DNA of 64,000 nucleotides from an uncultured Pseudoalteromonas sp. (GCA_947493455.1 CANLRB010000006.1:124001-188000), one strand, 5' to 3'. Shown: positions 27,227 to 37,352, counted from the first letter of the stretch. Numbers and translations: made by a program. Notes: generated by a model from the letters alone, not told the origin.

Positions 27227-28237
27227 ATGAAAAGAAAACGCATTTATATCGCCTACACAGGCGGTACAATCGGTATGAAAAAATCAAGCCAAGGATATAT
27301 TCCCGCAGCCGGTTATTTAACAGAAACAGTGCAAGCAAGTGCCGAGTTTAATCGCAGTGAAATGCCACTTTTTGACATACACGAATACCAGCCCCTCATC
27401 GATTCGTCAGATATGTCACCGGCACATTGGCAATTGATCGCTGACGATATTAAAGATAAATATGCCGACTATGACGGCTTCGTTGTGCTTCATGGTACCG
27501 ACACTATGGCGTATACTGCAGCCGCACTGTCATTTATGTTTGAGAATTTAACCAAACCTGTGATCGTGACAGGTTCACAAATTCCATTGTCTCAACTTCG
27601 CTCTGACGGCCAAGTGAATTTATTAAATGCCATGTACCTTGCAGCTAACTACCCGATTGGTGAAGTAAGCTTATTTTTTAATAATCAATTATTTCGTGGA
27701 AACAGAGCAACTAAAATGCACGCCGACGGGTTTGACGCATTTGGCTCGCCAAATCTTCCTGCCCTTGCGACTGCCGGTATAAATATAGAATTAAACGAAG
27801 GTGTGCTGAGTCCAAATTTAAACGATCAATTAGAAGTGTGCCCTATCACACCGCAACAAATCGCAGTATTACATATTTACCCTGGGATCTCGTTGGACCT
27901 GATCCGTAGTATGCTCACCGACGACGTAAAAGCTCTAGTACTGCTTAGTTTTGGCGTCGGTAATGCACCGCAAAATAAAGCAATGTTAACGTTATTTTCA
28001 GATGCTGCTAAAAATGGGCTGGTTATTGTCAATCTAACCCAGTGTCTAAAAGGAAGTGTCAATATGGGCGGCTATGCAACAGGAAATGCGCTATTAAATG
28101 CGGGGGTGATTTCTGGTTATGATATGACGCTTGAAGCGTGCTTAACCAAACTGCACTATTTACTCAGTCAACAGCTTGAGATAGAGACAATTCGTCACTT
28201 GATGCAAGATAATCTGCGCGGTGAACTATCTCGCTAA
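27227..28237 (+). CDS. ansA: cytoplasmic L-asparaginase I
   Basis: 336 aa. It hydrolyses asparagine to aspartate and ammonia. The two catalytic regions are AYTGGTIGM at the N-terminus and VLHGTDTMAYTA near residue 90, the threonine nucleophile motifs of type I asparaginases; no signal peptide. The whole protein follows E. coli AnsA, ending NLRGEL. The start is fixed by the family N-terminus, yet there is no Shine-Dalgarno: the ATG abuts the T-run of a hairpin. Follows sppA, conserved order. Confidence 0.95.
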   Translation: MKRKRIYIAYTGGTIGMKKSSQGYIPAAGYLTETVQASAEFNRSEMPLFDIHEYQPLIDSSDMSPAHWQLIADDIKDKYADYDGFVVLHGTDTMAYTAAALSFMFENLTKPVIVTGSQIPLSQLRSDGQVNLLNAMYLAANYPIGEVSLFFNNQLFRGNRATKMHADGFDAFGSPNLPALATAGINIELNEGVLSPNLNDQLEVCPITPQQIAVLHIYPGISLDLIRSMLTDDVKALVLLSFGVGNAPQNKAMLTLFSDAAKNGLVIVNLTQCLKGSVNMGGYATGNALLNAGVISGYDMTLEACLTKLHYLLSQQLEIETIRHLMQDNLRGELSR

Positions 28238-28256
28238 AGAAAGGGTTCAGATGAAT

Positions 28257-28283
28257 AAAAAACGCGACCTAGTCGCGTTTTTT
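28257..28283. terminator. bidirectional terminator, ansA / msrB
   Basis: Twelve-base-pair stem AAAAAACGCGAC/GTCGCGTTTTTT with the 3-nt loop CTA. The loop is the msrB stop codon (TAG on the minus strand). Confidence 0.9.
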
Positions 28284-28643
28284 ATGCTCAAGTGCAACCG
28301 AATTAATGCAATAACGAGTGCCCGAAGGTTGCGGCCCATCGTCAAATACATGACCTAAGTGGGCGTCACATTGATTACATCTTACTTCTGTTCTAATCAT
28401 GTTGTGCGATGTATCTTGAATATAATTAATTGCGCCCTTAACAGCATTTGAAAAAGCAGGCCAACCACAACCCGATTCAAACTTAGAATCACTATCGAAC
28501 AAAACTTGTTGGCAGCACACGCAACGATACACGCCGTCTTCAAAAAACATATTATATTTTCCTGAAAACGGGTATTCGGTACCGCCATTGACGCAAACTT
28601 GAAATTGTTCAGCGGTTAAATGTGTCTGCCATTTTTTATCCAT
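28269..28643 (-). CDS. msrB: peptide methionine-(R)-S-oxide reductase
   Basis: 124 aa. It reduces methionine-R-sulfoxide in proteins. Zinc-site cysteines are Cys41/Cys44 (RCVCC) and Cys89/Cys92 (RCNQC); catalytic Cys112 lies in RYCINSVAL and the possible recycling Cys59 in SGCGWPAF. The ATG overlaps the gndA stop (TAATG), so the two are coupled. The last codons are inside a terminator stem. Confidence 0.96.
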   Translation of the reverse strand: MDKKWQTHLTAEQFQVCVNGGTEYPFSGKYNMFFEDGVYRCVCCQQVLFDSDSKFESGCGWPAFSNAVKGAINYIQDTSHNMIRTEVRCNQCDAHLGHVFDDGPQPSGTRYCINSVALEHKKRD

Positions 28644-30016
28644 TAGCGCACCTTAGCGTCTATGATTGCAAGGTCAGTTAAGTGACACGGTTCGCCTTGA
28701 TGAGTTTTAATACCATGCTCGCCAAAGTAATCACGCTGTGCTTGAACGAGATGACCATTGCTTGGTGTAGTTAATGTTGCGATATATGTTTGTGATGCAC
28801 CAAGTACAGGAAATGCTAAGCCTGTTTTAAGGGCTTCACCTGCTATTTCGCGAAGTGCATTAACTTCATTTTGCATATTATCAATAAATTCGTTACCCGC
28901 AGCAATTTGGTCAAGATAATCTGCACGGATAATACAACCTGCACGCCACGTTTGCAGCGTTTTAGCTAAATCAACTTTCCATTGATGCGAACGCGATGCA
29001 CCTTTAATAAGCGCAAGGCCTTGGCGATAACACAATAAACTCGCTAAATGGAATGCCGACTTTAACTTAGCTAAGTCGATTTGTGTTGAACTGACAGCTT
29101 TTTGTTGATACGTCATTTCTAGCGATGCGAGGGTATCATGGGTATTTGTTAGGTGACGTGCTTGCACGGCCGCGACCAACGAAGGCACAGCGATGCCAAG
29201 TTCAAGTGCATTCTGTGCTGTCCAAAGACCTGTGCCTTTAGCGCCAACCTTATTATCTATTAGATCAACGATCGGTGTTTGGTCTTTATTTTCAAGCGTT
29301 AAAATATGACTCGAAATAGACAACAAATAACTGTTTAGTTCACCCTCTGACCAAGTATCAAAAATTTGTGCAATTTCTTGAGGCGATTTGCCGCACCCCA
29401 AGCGCAGTAAATGGTACATTTCGGCTATAAGCTGCATTAACGCGTATTCAATGCCGTTATGCACCATTTTAACAAAATGACCACTAGCTGATTGACCCAC
29501 GCGTGCAAAACACGATTCACCTTTAAAACTTGCGGCCACTTTTTCAAATGAAGGGATAATGCGCTCCCAACCGCCTTCAGAACCACTTGCCATCATAGCT
29601 GGACCGTGGCGGGCACCTTCAGCACCACCTGAAATACCCATAGTGGCAAACTCGAATTTATTTTGATATTTAAGCTTCCGCGCAATGCCGTCTTTGTAAT
29701 TGCTGTTACCACAATCTATGATGATGTCGTCGACTTCGACGCCAGCTTCAATTAAGTCCATACATACACGATCAACTAACTCACCTGCCGGTACCAATAA
29801 TAATATTGAACGCGGGGTATCAAGACGCGAAATCATATCTCTTAATTCAGATACAACATGTAATCGTTCTGCAAAACCTTCTTTTTTAGCAAGACTCAAT
29901 AGCTCTTCACCGGCATCTGGGTTGTTGTCATACGCCACTAACGTTAAGCCCTTTTCAATTAAGTTTAACGCTAGGTTTTTGCCCATTACGCCTAATCCAA
30001 CAAGTGCTACTTGCAT
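28643..30016 (-). CDS. gndA: 6-phosphogluconate dehydrogenase, decarboxylating
   Basis: 457 aa. It converts 6-phosphogluconate to ribulose-5-phosphate and CO2 with NADP+ in the oxidative pentose phosphate pathway. N-terminal Rossmann motif [12 protein letters not shown] (7-18), substrate loop [19 protein letters not shown] near 128, and catalytic Lys/Asn in [14 protein letters not shown] near 183. About ten residues shorter than E. coli Gnd. The ribosome site AGGAGA precedes ATG. It is divergent from pykA across a 502-bp regulatory region and is followed by msrB, which could benefit from the NADPH made here. Confidence 0.94.
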   Translation of the reverse strand: MQVALVGLGVMGKNLALNLIEKGLTLVAYDNNPDAGEELLSLAKKEGFAERLHVVSELRDMISRLDTPRSILLLVPAGELVDRVCMDLIEAGVEVDDIIIDCGNSNYKDGIARKLKYQNKFEFATMGISGGAEGARHGPAMMASGSEGGWERIIPSFEKVAASFKGESCFARVGQSASGHFVKMVHNGIEYALMQLIAEMYHLLRLGCGKSPQEIAQIFDTWSEGELNSYLLSISSHILTLENKDQTPIVDLIDNKVGAKGTGLWTAQNALELGIAVPSLVAAVQARHLTNTHDTLASLEMTYQQKAVSSTQIDLAKLKSAFHLASLLCYRQGLALIKGASRSHQWKVDLAKTLQTWRAGCIIRADYLDQIAAGNEFIDNMQNEVNALREIAGEALKTGLAFPVLGASQTYIATLTTPSNGHLVQAQRDYFGEHGIKTHQGEPCHLTDLAIIDAKVR

Positions 30017-30170
30017 AGAAAGTATCTCCTAAATTCAGAGTATTGTGTAATTACAATGGTATTAGTATATCAGTTGTGGTTGAACAGGATGAAAATTAAA
30101 CAGTGATTTTCGTACTATTCGTTAAAAAAGTCATTATGAATAATTTTCTAGTTCAGTCTTATTCGGCGGC

Positions 30171-30198
30171 ATTATAGGACTTTTGTCCTCACTTGCAA
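30171..30198 (-). promoter_or_regulatory. predicted gndA promoter with operator
   Basis: Minus-strand TTGCAA (30193-30198), 16-nt spacer and a perfect TATAAT (30171-30176). The AGGAC-TTTT-GTCCT repeat lies in the spacer, a classical repressor position. Transcription would begin about 150 nt before the gndA ATG. Confidence 0.55.
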
Positions 30199-30396
30199 CG
30201 AAAAGACTAAAAAAAATTAATTAAAACTTTAGCGCCTAAACACCTTATTTTTAATAGCTCCGCACTTATGACAGCGCTCGCCATTACTTGCAACACGCAT
30301 TCATAAGGACACTTGTCCTTATGCTATACAACGGCGAAAACCCATTCGATTACGTACACTTTTATTTACATCAGTTCGTTTATCAATTTTTGAATA

Positions 30397-30426
30397 TTGA
30401 CTCATCACTGACACCGGTGTCATAAT
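30397..30426 (+). promoter_or_regulatory. predicted pykA promoter with operator
   Basis: TTGACT (30397-30402), 18-nt spacer, CATAAT (30421-30426). The perfect 14-bp palindrome TGACACCGGTGTCA (30409-30422), with the central CG usual in LacI-family operators, overlaps the spacer and -10 edge. Confidence 0.6.
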
Positions 30427-30518
30427 CCTGCCATATTAATCCTTTACAAAGGAACGCGTTCGTTATTAAAGTAGTAGCGAATTCAAAACTAACAAGCAAT
30501 AGCCTACAGGAGCTCCTG

Positions 30519-31955
30519 ATGCCTAGACGTACGAAAATCGTCGCAACCCTTGGACCTGCAACCGATCGTGATAACAACCTTGAAAAAATTATTAGAGCGG
30601 GTGCCAACGTTGTTCGTCTAAACTTCTCTCACGGCGTAGCACAAGATCATAAAGACCGCGCAGAACACGTTCGCGCAATCGCAAAAGAACTAAACCAACA
30701 TGTAGCAATACTTGCCGATTTACAAGGCCCTAAAATACGCGTATCAACGTTTGCTGACGGTAAAGTAAATTTAGATGTTGGCGCTAAATTTACACTTGAT
30801 GCTGAATTAGGTCTAAATGAAGGCCACGTTGGCGCTGTTGGCATCGACTATAAAGAACTACCGCAAGATGTAAGCCCAGGTGATTTACTGTTATTGAATG
30901 ACGGTCTGATCCAACTCACTGTTGATGAGATTGATGGCCAAAAAGTTCACTGTACAGTGACTGTTGGTGGTGTGTTATCAAATAATAAAGGGATTAATCG
31001 TCTCGGCGGTGGCCTGACTGCGCCGGCATTTACTGAAAAAGATAAACAAGACCTTATTACAGCAACCGAAATTGGCGTCGACTATATTGCCGTATCATTC
31101 CCGCGCTGTGGTGACGATATGCGCTATGTGCGCTCTCTTGCCGAAGCAGCGGGTTCAAATGCGCAACTTCTTGCAAAAGTAGAACGTGCGGAGGCTGTTG
31201 CAGATCAAGAATCAATCGACGATATTATTCTCGCGTCTGATGCTGTAATGGTTGCCCGTGGTGACTTAGGTGTTGAAATTGGTGACGCTGCCTTAGTCGG
31301 CAAGCAAAAACTGATTATTAGTCGCGCTCGTTCTCTAAACCGTGTCGTGATTACCGCAACTCAAATGATGGAGTCGATGATCGATAACCCTATGCCAACG
31401 CGTGCTGAGGTTATGGACGTAGCTAACGCGGTTCTCGATGGTACCGATGCAGTTATGTTATCTGCTGAAACAGCGGCCGGTGACTATCCTGAAGAAACTG
31501 TTGAAACGATGGCACGCGTTTGTGTTGGTGCTGAGTCACAACCGCAAACAAATATTTCTAAGCACCGCTTAGATTGTATGTTTGAAAACACATCTGAAAC
31601 GGTAGCCCTATCAGCAATGTATGCAGCAAACCATTTAGATACAGTGAAAGCAATCGTGGCGCTTACAGAATCAGGTAGTACCGCAAAATTAATGTCTCGC
31701 ATTAGTTCTGGCTTACCTATTTTTGCTTTATCTCGACACAAATCAACTTTAGGGCAAACAGCGCTTTATCGTGGTGTCTATCCAGTTTATTTTGATTCAA
31801 CAGAATATGATAAAGGTTCTATGGTCAAACAAGCAATCAATACGCTTGTTCAAGCAGGTCATTTAGAATCGGGCGACAAAGTTATTTTAACGCATGGCGA
31901 TGCCATGGAAACAGTCGGTGCAACCAATACACTAAAACTCGTTACGGTTGACTGA
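30519..31955 (+). CDS. pykA: pyruvate kinase, PykA type
   Basis: 478 aa. It transfers phosphate from phosphoenolpyruvate to ADP, the last glycolytic step. N-terminus [23 protein letters not shown] and the later [26 protein letters not shown] and [19 protein letters not shown] segments agree with E. coli PykA (type II, AMP-activated) rather than PykF. The beta-barrel, B domain (about 70-170) and C-terminal domain are complete. AGGAG ribosome site upstream. A terminator follows, then pfkA, grouping both irreversible glycolytic kinases. Confidence 0.96.
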   Translation: MPRRTKIVATLGPATDRDNNLEKIIRAGANVVRLNFSHGVAQDHKDRAEHVRAIAKELNQHVAILADLQGPKIRVSTFADGKVNLDVGAKFTLDAELGLNEGHVGAVGIDYKELPQDVSPGDLLLLNDGLIQLTVDEIDGQKVHCTVTVGGVLSNNKGINRLGGGLTAPAFTEKDKQDLITATEIGVDYIAVSFPRCGDDMRYVRSLAEAAGSNAQLLAKVERAEAVADQESIDDIILASDAVMVARGDLGVEIGDAALVGKQKLIISRARSLNRVVITATQMMESMIDNPMPTRAEVMDVANAVLDGTDAVMLSAETAAGDYPEETVETMARVCVGAESQPQTNISKHRLDCMFENTSETVALSAMYAANHLDTVKAIVALTESGSTAKLMSRISSGLPIFALSRHKSTLGQTALYRGVYPVYFDSTEYDKGSMVKQAINTLVQAGHLESGDKVILTHGDAMETVGATNTLKLVTVD

Positions 31956-31986
31956 TTAGTTAAATTCAATTTCACATTACTTGACC

Positions 31987-32012
31987 AAGCCAGCAAATAA
32001 GCTGGCTTTTTT
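31987..32012 (+). terminator. terminator after pykA
   Basis: AAGCCAGC/GCTGGCTT stem, 6-nt loop and T-run, 31 nt after the stop codon. Confidence 0.88.
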
Positions 32013-32051
32013 GTGATATATTTACACGATGACAAAGCAAGATTTAATATC

Positions 32052-33041
32052 ATGAAAAGATTAGCAATTTTGACATCAGGTGGGGATGCGCCAGGAATGA
32101 ACGCTGCGATTCGAGCGATCACATTGCGCGCTCTGCAAGAAGATATCGAAGTTATCGGTGTTATCGGCGGCTATAATGGCCTACTCTCTCAGGAATACAT
32201 CCAGTTAACCAATGCCACAGTCGACGATATCATAGGTCTCGGCGGTACCATTCTAAAATCTGCACGCTGTCGCCAAATGAAAGAAGAACACGGCCCGCTA
32301 CTCGCAGCAAAAGCACTCGACGCGATGGACGTTGACGCATTAATTGTCATAGGTGGAGACGGTAGTTTTCGCGGTTGTAGTGCCATACTGAATCATTGGC
32401 AAGGAAATATCATTGGCGTTCCGGGCACAATCGACAACGACATTAATGGCACTGATCAAACAATTGGTTTTTGGACTGCCGTTGATACAGCAGTAGAATG
32501 TATTGATAAAATACGTGACACAGCAAACGCTTTTGAACGCCTTTTCATTGTTGAAGTAATGGGGCGCGATTGCGGCTTCATTGCAGTTGAGTCGGCTGTA
32601 GCCTCTGGTGCAGAGCATATAATTTGCAAAGAAATAATCTCGAACGAATCCGAATTTCTAGAAAACTTAGTACAAGGCTTAAACTCGGCAATTACAGCGC
32701 ATCGTACTACTAGCTATGTCATTGTTGTTGCCGAAAACTCATTGAGCAAAACTGCACAGGAACTAAGCCACTATCTCGAACAACATACGAATACAGATTG
32801 CAAAGTTGCTATTCTAGGTTATTTACAACGTGGAGGTAGTCCTGTGGCTAGTGATCGCGTGCTTGCAACCAAACTTGGCGTTGCAGCAATCAATACCGTA
32901 TTGTCACGAAATTCAGGTGTCATGGTTGGCACTGAGCACGATCAGATTTCATATACGCCATTTAGTCAAACTAGCTACAAAAATACCAGTAATCAGGCTC
33001 TCATCCGTCGCCTAAACGATTTAAACTTTAACTTGTCGTAA
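32052..33041 (+). CDS. pfkA: ATP-dependent 6-phosphofructokinase
   Basis: 329 aa from ATG 32052; a longer frame from 32013 adds residues absent in the family. It phosphorylates fructose-6-phosphate. The ATP-type signatures are visible: GGDGS near 100 (a Gly, not the Asp of PPi enzymes), PGTIDNDI with the catalytic Asp (a PPi enzyme would have PKTIDND), and VEVMGR. Many Alteromonadales relatives such as Shewanella lack pfkA, so its presence indicates a working Embden-Meyerhof pathway. The ribosome site is weak. It may have its own promoter, as a terminator separates it from pykA. Confidence 0.94.
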   Translation: MKRLAILTSGGDAPGMNAAIRAITLRALQEDIEVIGVIGGYNGLLSQEYIQLTNATVDDIIGLGGTILKSARCRQMKEEHGPLLAAKALDAMDVDALIVIGGDGSFRGCSAILNHWQGNIIGVPGTIDNDINGTDQTIGFWTAVDTAVECIDKIRDTANAFERLFIVEVMGRDCGFIAVESAVASGAEHIICKEIISNESEFLENLVQGLNSAITAHRTTSYVIVVAENSLSKTAQELSHYLEQHTNTDCKVAILGYLQRGGSPVASDRVLATKLGVAAINTVLSRNSGVMVGTEHDQISYTPFSQTSYKNTSNQALIRRLNDLNFNLS

Positions 33042-33067
33042 CATTGCTGTCAGGGGCAGCAACGCGA

Positions 33068-33892
33068 TTAACTGGCGAGCGCTGCCTTGACTTTATCACG
33101 ATAGCTGCGGCTTACTTTTAACTCTTGGCCATTATCGAGTACCAAAATGTACTCTCCACTGACTTGAGTCACTAATTTAGCAATCTGCTTAGAATTAACA
33201 ATGGCACTGCGATGCACTCTCACAAAGAGCTTTGGATCCAATTCTGACTCCAACTCTTTCATTGTTTTACGTAAGATATGGGTTTTACCGTCTGAGCAGT
33301 GCAGACACATATAATCTCCAGCCGCATCAACCCATTGAATGGTCGATACCTGAACGCGAACAATTTCGCCCTGCTCTTTCACCGCGAGTGAATCAGGATA
33401 GCGGCTTTCATCGAGCTTTTCTCCTGATGCGAGTTTCTTTAATATTTCCTCACAATTATTTCCTGTAATACCTGCTACAAATGTCGCAAGTTTCTTTTTG
33501 TGAGAGTTATCTTGTTGTGATTTTAGGAATGTTTGCACCTTTACAACCGCCTTTTGTAGTCTCTTGTCGTCAACGGGTTTTAATAAATAGTCGAGAGCAT
33601 GGATCTCAAATGCATCCACTGCATATTGATCAAATGCTGTCACAAATACAATCGATGGCATATCGAGTGGCAGCTCTGCCAACTGTTTAACAACTTCAAA
33701 GCCTGACATACCAGGCATTTGAATATCTAAAAAAATTAAATCGATCGCATGCGTTTTACATTTTTCTATTGCCTGCACACCATTGCTGCATTCGGCAATC
33801 ACCTCAATATCTGGATAGTCCGTTAATCGGATCGCAAGACCCTTACGTGCTAACGGCTCATCGTCTACGATTAAGGTTTTTATTGTGGTCAT
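33068..33892 (-). CDS. LytTR-family response regulator
   Basis: 274 aa. Receiver domain 1-125 with acidic pair DDEP at 10-13, phosphoacceptor Asp56 (FLDIQMPGM) and Lys of LLKPVD near 107; LytTR DNA-binding domain about 165-272 (VKEQGEIVRVQ, MCLHCSDGKTHILRKTM, FVRVHRSAIVNSKQIA). It follows its kinase gene by 2 nt. This architecture matches AlgR/BtsR-type regulators; the target genes are unknown. It converges on pfkA with only 26 bp between. Confidence 0.92.
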   Translation of the reverse strand: MTTIKTLIVDDEPLARKGLAIRLTDYPDIEVIAECSNGVQAIEKCKTHAIDLIFLDIQMPGMSGFEVVKQLAELPLDMPSIVFVTAFDQYAVDAFEIHALDYLLKPVDDKRLQKAVVKVQTFLKSQQDNSHKKKLATFVAGITGNNCEEILKKLASGEKLDESRYPDSLAVKEQGEIVRVQVSTIQWVDAAGDYMCLHCSDGKTHILRKTMKELESELDPKLFVRVHRSAIVNSKQIAKLVTQVSGEYILVLDNGQELKVSRSYRDKVKAALAS

Positions 33893-33894
33893 AA

Positions 33895-34962
33895 TTACTC
33901 GCTTTTTTCGAACGGGATACGAATATTAACTCGCAAGCCTTGCGGCACATTAGAGGATAGTACAAATGAATAATTATTATCATACAAAGTGTGTAATCTA
34001 TCTTTCGTATTTGCTAAACCCACGCCAGAAGTATCGAGTAATTTACCATCTTCGATTGAGGCACCTGGCCCGTTGTCATTAACTTCTAACAACAGTTCAT
34101 TGGCAAATGTTTGTGCTTTAATCGTGATAGTTCCTCCCTCTTCCAGTACAGCAATTGCGTATTTTATCGAGTTTTCAATCAGTGGCTGGAGGATCATTGA
34201 AGGTACGAGCGCTTCTTTAGCATCGTCGGTAATATCGATTTCAATTGAAAGCCTATCTTCAAAGCGCACCTTCTCAATATCTAAATACAGCATAAGTGCA
34301 TGAAGCTCTTGCGACAATGGCACTTTTTTAATTGGATCAGTGTTTAGAGTGTAACGTAAGAATTCGCTTAAACGCGAGACCATTTGGTTCGCATTTTTAT
34401 TTTCTTCAACCAAAATAAGTGTTGAAATCGCATTAAGTGTATTAAACAAAAAATGTGGATTTAACTGATAGCGTAACATCTTTAATTGCGCTTCGTGGGC
34501 CATTGTATTGGCGCGCAACGCTTTTTGTTTTTCACTTTGCAGTAATTGGTAGTATTTAATGCCAAAGTACAAACCACTCCAACACAAAACAATATAAACT
34601 GAGTCTAGGCCTTGCTTAAAATAGTAAAACCATTCATCAGGTCGGTAACCATGGCGATAAATTTCCCATAAATTGAATTTTTGAATTACCGCCCAAATGG
34701 TCCCTGTAAAATAAGACGCAACAAAAACGACAAAAATTAAAACGAGCGGCTTTGAGTTCCAAATTCTGCGATACAAATAGCGTAGAGGAATTGTGATTAA
34801 ACAGCCCGCATACGCATTCAATACGATAACAAATACATAAATGTCACGCATCTCGAATACTTTTGAGCCAATATAGTTTACCAGTGCATAGCCTACCCAG
34901 CCTGCAACTTGCAACACCCAAAAAAACTTTTGTCTATCCTCGACGAGTTTTTGCCAAATCAA
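33895..34962 (-). CDS. LytS-type sensor histidine kinase
   Basis: 355 aa. Four membrane helices in the first 140 residues, short coiled coil, then the His_kinase domain with LRYQLNPHFLFNTLNAIS (phosphoacceptor His170) and ATPase lobes (LQPLIENSIKYAI, EVNDNGPG, GVGLANTKDRL). The short sensor without a periplasmic loop suggests it senses the membrane or a small ligand in it. Paired with the LytTR regulator downstream. Confidence 0.92.
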   Translation of the reverse strand: MIWQKLVEDRQKFFWVLQVAGWVGYALVNYIGSKVFEMRDIYVFVIVLNAYAGCLITIPLRYLYRRIWNSKPLVLIFVVFVASYFTGTIWAVIQKFNLWEIYRHGYRPDEWFYYFKQGLDSVYIVLCWSGLYFGIKYYQLLQSEKQKALRANTMAHEAQLKMLRYQLNPHFLFNTLNAISTLILVEENKNANQMVSRLSEFLRYTLNTDPIKKVPLSQELHALMLYLDIEKVRFEDRLSIEIDITDDAKEALVPSMILQPLIENSIKYAIAVLEEGGTITIKAQTFANELLLEVNDNGPGASIEDGKLLDTSGVGLANTKDRLHTLYDNNYSFVLSSNVPQGLRVNIRIPFEKSE

Positions 34963-35063
34963 AATATATATAACAGCCTTACTTTTTCCATAGTTTCATT
35001 ATAAGTAGCTGAATTTAATTAGCACTGTAAACAAACTGATAAAACCGACACTTTATCGCATCA

Positions 35064-35092
35064 AAAAAGCCGATTGTGAAAATCGGCTTTTT
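35064..35092 (-). terminator. terminator after sulP gene
   Basis: AAAAAGCCGATT/AATCGGCTTTTT stem with a 5-nt loop, downstream of the SulP gene on the minus strand and upstream of the kinase gene. Confidence 0.85.
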
Positions 35093-35112
35093 ATACGGTA
35101 CTAAACTTACAT

Positions 35113-36669
35113 TTAGCCTAACTTATCCGTTGCAACACTGTACTTTGGATCTTCAATGAGGTTGACCTCAACAAGATCATCAGCCTGGCTTAGTAAACGC
35201 GTACATTCTTTACTAACGTGTCTTAAGTGCAATTGTTTACCCGCCTTTTTATACTTCTCTGCAAGACTGTCGATGGCCTCAATCGCACTATGATCAGCCA
35301 CTCGGCTATATTTAAACTCAATAATGACATCTTGCGGATCATTTTTAATATCAAACAATTCAATAAAGTTTTTGACCGAACCGAAAAATACCGGGCCATG
35401 TAGTTCATAGACTTTTGAACCATTTTCATCAATATAAGCATTGGTATAAATGTGCTTTGCATGCTCCCAAGCAAATACAAGAGCCGATACAATAACACCA
35501 ACACACACAGCGATGGCAAGGTCGGTTATTACTGTCACACCAGATACCAAAATAATCACAAATGCGTCTGTTTTCGGCACTTTTCTCATGATACGAAAAC
35601 TTGACCACTCAAACGTACCAAGCACAACCATAAACATCACACCAACCAATGCAGCCAATGGGATCATTTCAATTAAGCTTGCCGCAAATAAAATAAACGC
35701 CAGTAACATTAATGCAGCTGTGATGCCTGAAAGACGAGAACGACCGCCCGAGTTAATGTTAATCATTGACTGACCAATCATCGCGCAGCCGCCCATTGCA
35801 CCGAAAAAGCCACAAGTGACATTTGCAGCACCTTGACCAACGCATTCTTTATTGCCGTTACCACGTGTTTCGGTAATTTCATCAATCAGGGTTAACGTTA
35901 AGAGAGATTCAATCAAACCAATTGCAGCTAACACAAGTGCGTATGGGAAGATGATATACAAAGTTTCTAATGTAAACGGTACATTAGGAATGTGGAACTC
36001 AGGTAAGCCACCGGCCATCGTCGCATTCACATCACCTGTCATATCTTTTAGGAAATCAACAACTGTTCTTGCTTCGAGATCTAAACCAATAACTAAGCCC
36101 GTAACGACCACTATCGCCGCCAATGAAGACGGCACCGCAGTCGTCAGTTTTGGTAAAAAGTGAATAATCGCCATGGTTAATGCGACAAGGCCTAACATGA
36201 TATACATGGTCTCCCCCTGCATCCACTGCATTACGCCATTGGCATCAGGCTCTTTAAATTGACCGAGTTGCGCCAAGAAAATAACAATGGCTAACCCATT
36301 AACGAAGCCGAGCATAACTGGATGCGGTACCATGCGAATAAACTTACCGAGCTTAAACACGCCCGCTAAAATTTGTAAGACCCCCATCAGCAAGACAGTC
36401 GCAAACAGATATTCAACACCATGTTCGACTACTAGGCTTACCATAACGACCGCAAGTGCACCAGTTGCACCTGAAATCATACCGGGACGGCCGCCAAACA
36501 CGGCCGTAATTAAACCAACGATAAATGCGGCGTATAAGCCTACAAGTGGCTCAACGTGCGCAACAAACGCGAACGCAACTGCTTCAGGAACCAGTGCAAG
36601 TGCAACTGTGAGTCCAGATAGAACGTCATTTTTTGCAGAGCTTGGCGCTCTACTGAGTAAATTAAACAT
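35113..36669 (-). CDS. SulP family anion transporter with STAS domain
   Basis: 518 aa. Membrane part (about 1-395) with the SulP signature region [32 protein letters not shown] and [15 protein letters not shown]; the C-terminal STAS domain (about 410-505) contains [13 protein letters not shown]. SulP proteins in marine bacteria carry bicarbonate, sulfate or other anions; the length and the [17 protein letters not shown] segment are like BicA-type sodium:bicarbonate carriers, but the substrate cannot be settled. Single gene with a terminator. Confidence 0.9.
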   Translation of the reverse strand: MFNLLSRAPSSAKNDVLSGLTVALALVPEAVAFAFVAHVEPLVGLYAAFIVGLITAVFGGRPGMISGATGALAVVMVSLVVEHGVEYLFATVLLMGVLQILAGVFKLGKFIRMVPHPVMLGFVNGLAIVIFLAQLGQFKEPDANGVMQWMQGETMYIMLGLVALTMAIIHFLPKLTTAVPSSLAAIVVVTGLVIGLDLEARTVVDFLKDMTGDVNATMAGGLPEFHIPNVPFTLETLYIIFPYALVLAAIGLIESLLTLTLIDEITETRGNGNKECVGQGAANVTCGFFGAMGGCAMIGQSMININSGGRSRLSGITAALMLLAFILFAASLIEMIPLAALVGVMFMVVLGTFEWSSFRIMRKVPKTDAFVIILVSGVTVITDLAIAVCVGVIVSALVFAWEHAKHIYTNAYIDENGSKVYELHGPVFFGSVKNFIELFDIKNDPQDVIIEFKYSRVADHSAIEAIDSLAEKYKKAGKQLHLRHVSKECTRLLSQADDLVEVNLIEDPKYSVATDKLG

Positions 36670-36893
36670 GGGTCTCCTACACGACTTCGTGCTAGTTACT
36701 TTTCACAAAACGAATGTAAAAAGATTAGTTTAGACTTATTTTTAAGGCCGCGCATTATAGCAAAGTAACCTTTTTATAACAATTAGCGAAGATAGCTGAA
36801 CAGCTTAATTTTTATGGGGTAGTATAGACACAGAAGATTAGTTGTAGTTTATGCGGAGTCACCTAAAAGCAACTCCACATTAAGGGATGTCGT

Positions 36894-37352
36894 TTACAAC
36901 GGTAACGCTGTACTTCGTTTTACACACGTCATCGTCACGTTTGAGTGAACTTCTTGCACGTAATCTAAGCTAAGCAGTTTGTCGCGAACAAACTGTTCAT
37001 AGCCTTCAATGCCTTTAGAAATGATGCGTAACATAAAGTCCATCGTACCAGCCATGGTATAGCACTCAGTTACTTCATCGTAACTCATTATTAATTCTTC
37101 AAATTGACCAAGTTGATTACGACCATGGCTCGATAAGCGAACATGGGCATATACCAACATGTCAAAGCCGAGTTTTTTAGGCTCTAAAATGGCAACCTTG
37201 CCTTTAATATAACCTTCTTGCTCTAAACGCGAAATACGGCGCCAACAAGGAGACTGTGATAAGCCTACCTTGTCAGCTATTTCAGCTGTAGACAAGCTCG
37301 CGTCTTTTTGGATCAACGCGAGAATTTGACGATCGACTTGATTGAGAGACAT
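36894..37352 (-). CDS. Lrp/AsnC family transcription regulator
   Basis: 152 aa. N-terminal winged helix (DRQILALIQKDASLSTAEIADKVGLSQSPCWRRISRLEQEGYIKG) and C-terminal RAM domain (about 70-145) that binds amino acids and forms octamers. The CWRRI recognition helix is typical of the family. It is not the global Lrp of E. coli by its C-terminus but a paralogue; targets unknown. The gap of 224 bp to the SulP gene holds no recognised element. Confidence 0.9.
   Translation of the reverse strand: MSLNQVDRQILALIQKDASLSTAEIADKVGLSQSPCWRRISRLEQEGYIKGKVAILEPKKLGFDMLVYAHVRLSSHGRNQLGQFEELIMSYDEVTECYTMAGTMDFMLRIISKGIEGYEQFVRDKLLSLDYVQEVHSNVTMTCVKRSTALPL

Larger units (their letters stand above)
30033..30518. 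promoter_or_regulatory. gndA/pykA divergent regulatory region
   Basis: A 502-bp stretch (30017-30518) without a credible gene. It contains AGGAC-TTTT-GTCCT at 30176-30189, a larger related repeat at 30303-30322 (ATAAGGACA-CT-TGTCCTTAT), and TGACACCGGTGTCA at 30409-30422, plus predicted promoters in both directions. A TGTAATTACA palindrome is at 30046-30055 in the gndA leader. Confidence 0.6.

Noticed and set aside
30046-30055. TGTAATTACA as a HexR box
   Set aside because: Half-sites abut without the 3-nt spacer of the HexR consensus.
30033-30518. small RNA or short gene in the gndA/pykA gap
   Set aside because: No open frame with ribosome site and no terminator-ended transcript unit; only operator-like repeats are seen.
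32052-33041. pfkA as PPi-dependent enzyme
   Set aside because: GGDGS and PGTIDND are ATP-type signatures.
33044-33062. TTGCTG/CAGCAA hairpin between pfkA and the LytTR gene as terminator
   Set aside because: Six-base stem with no T-run on either strand.
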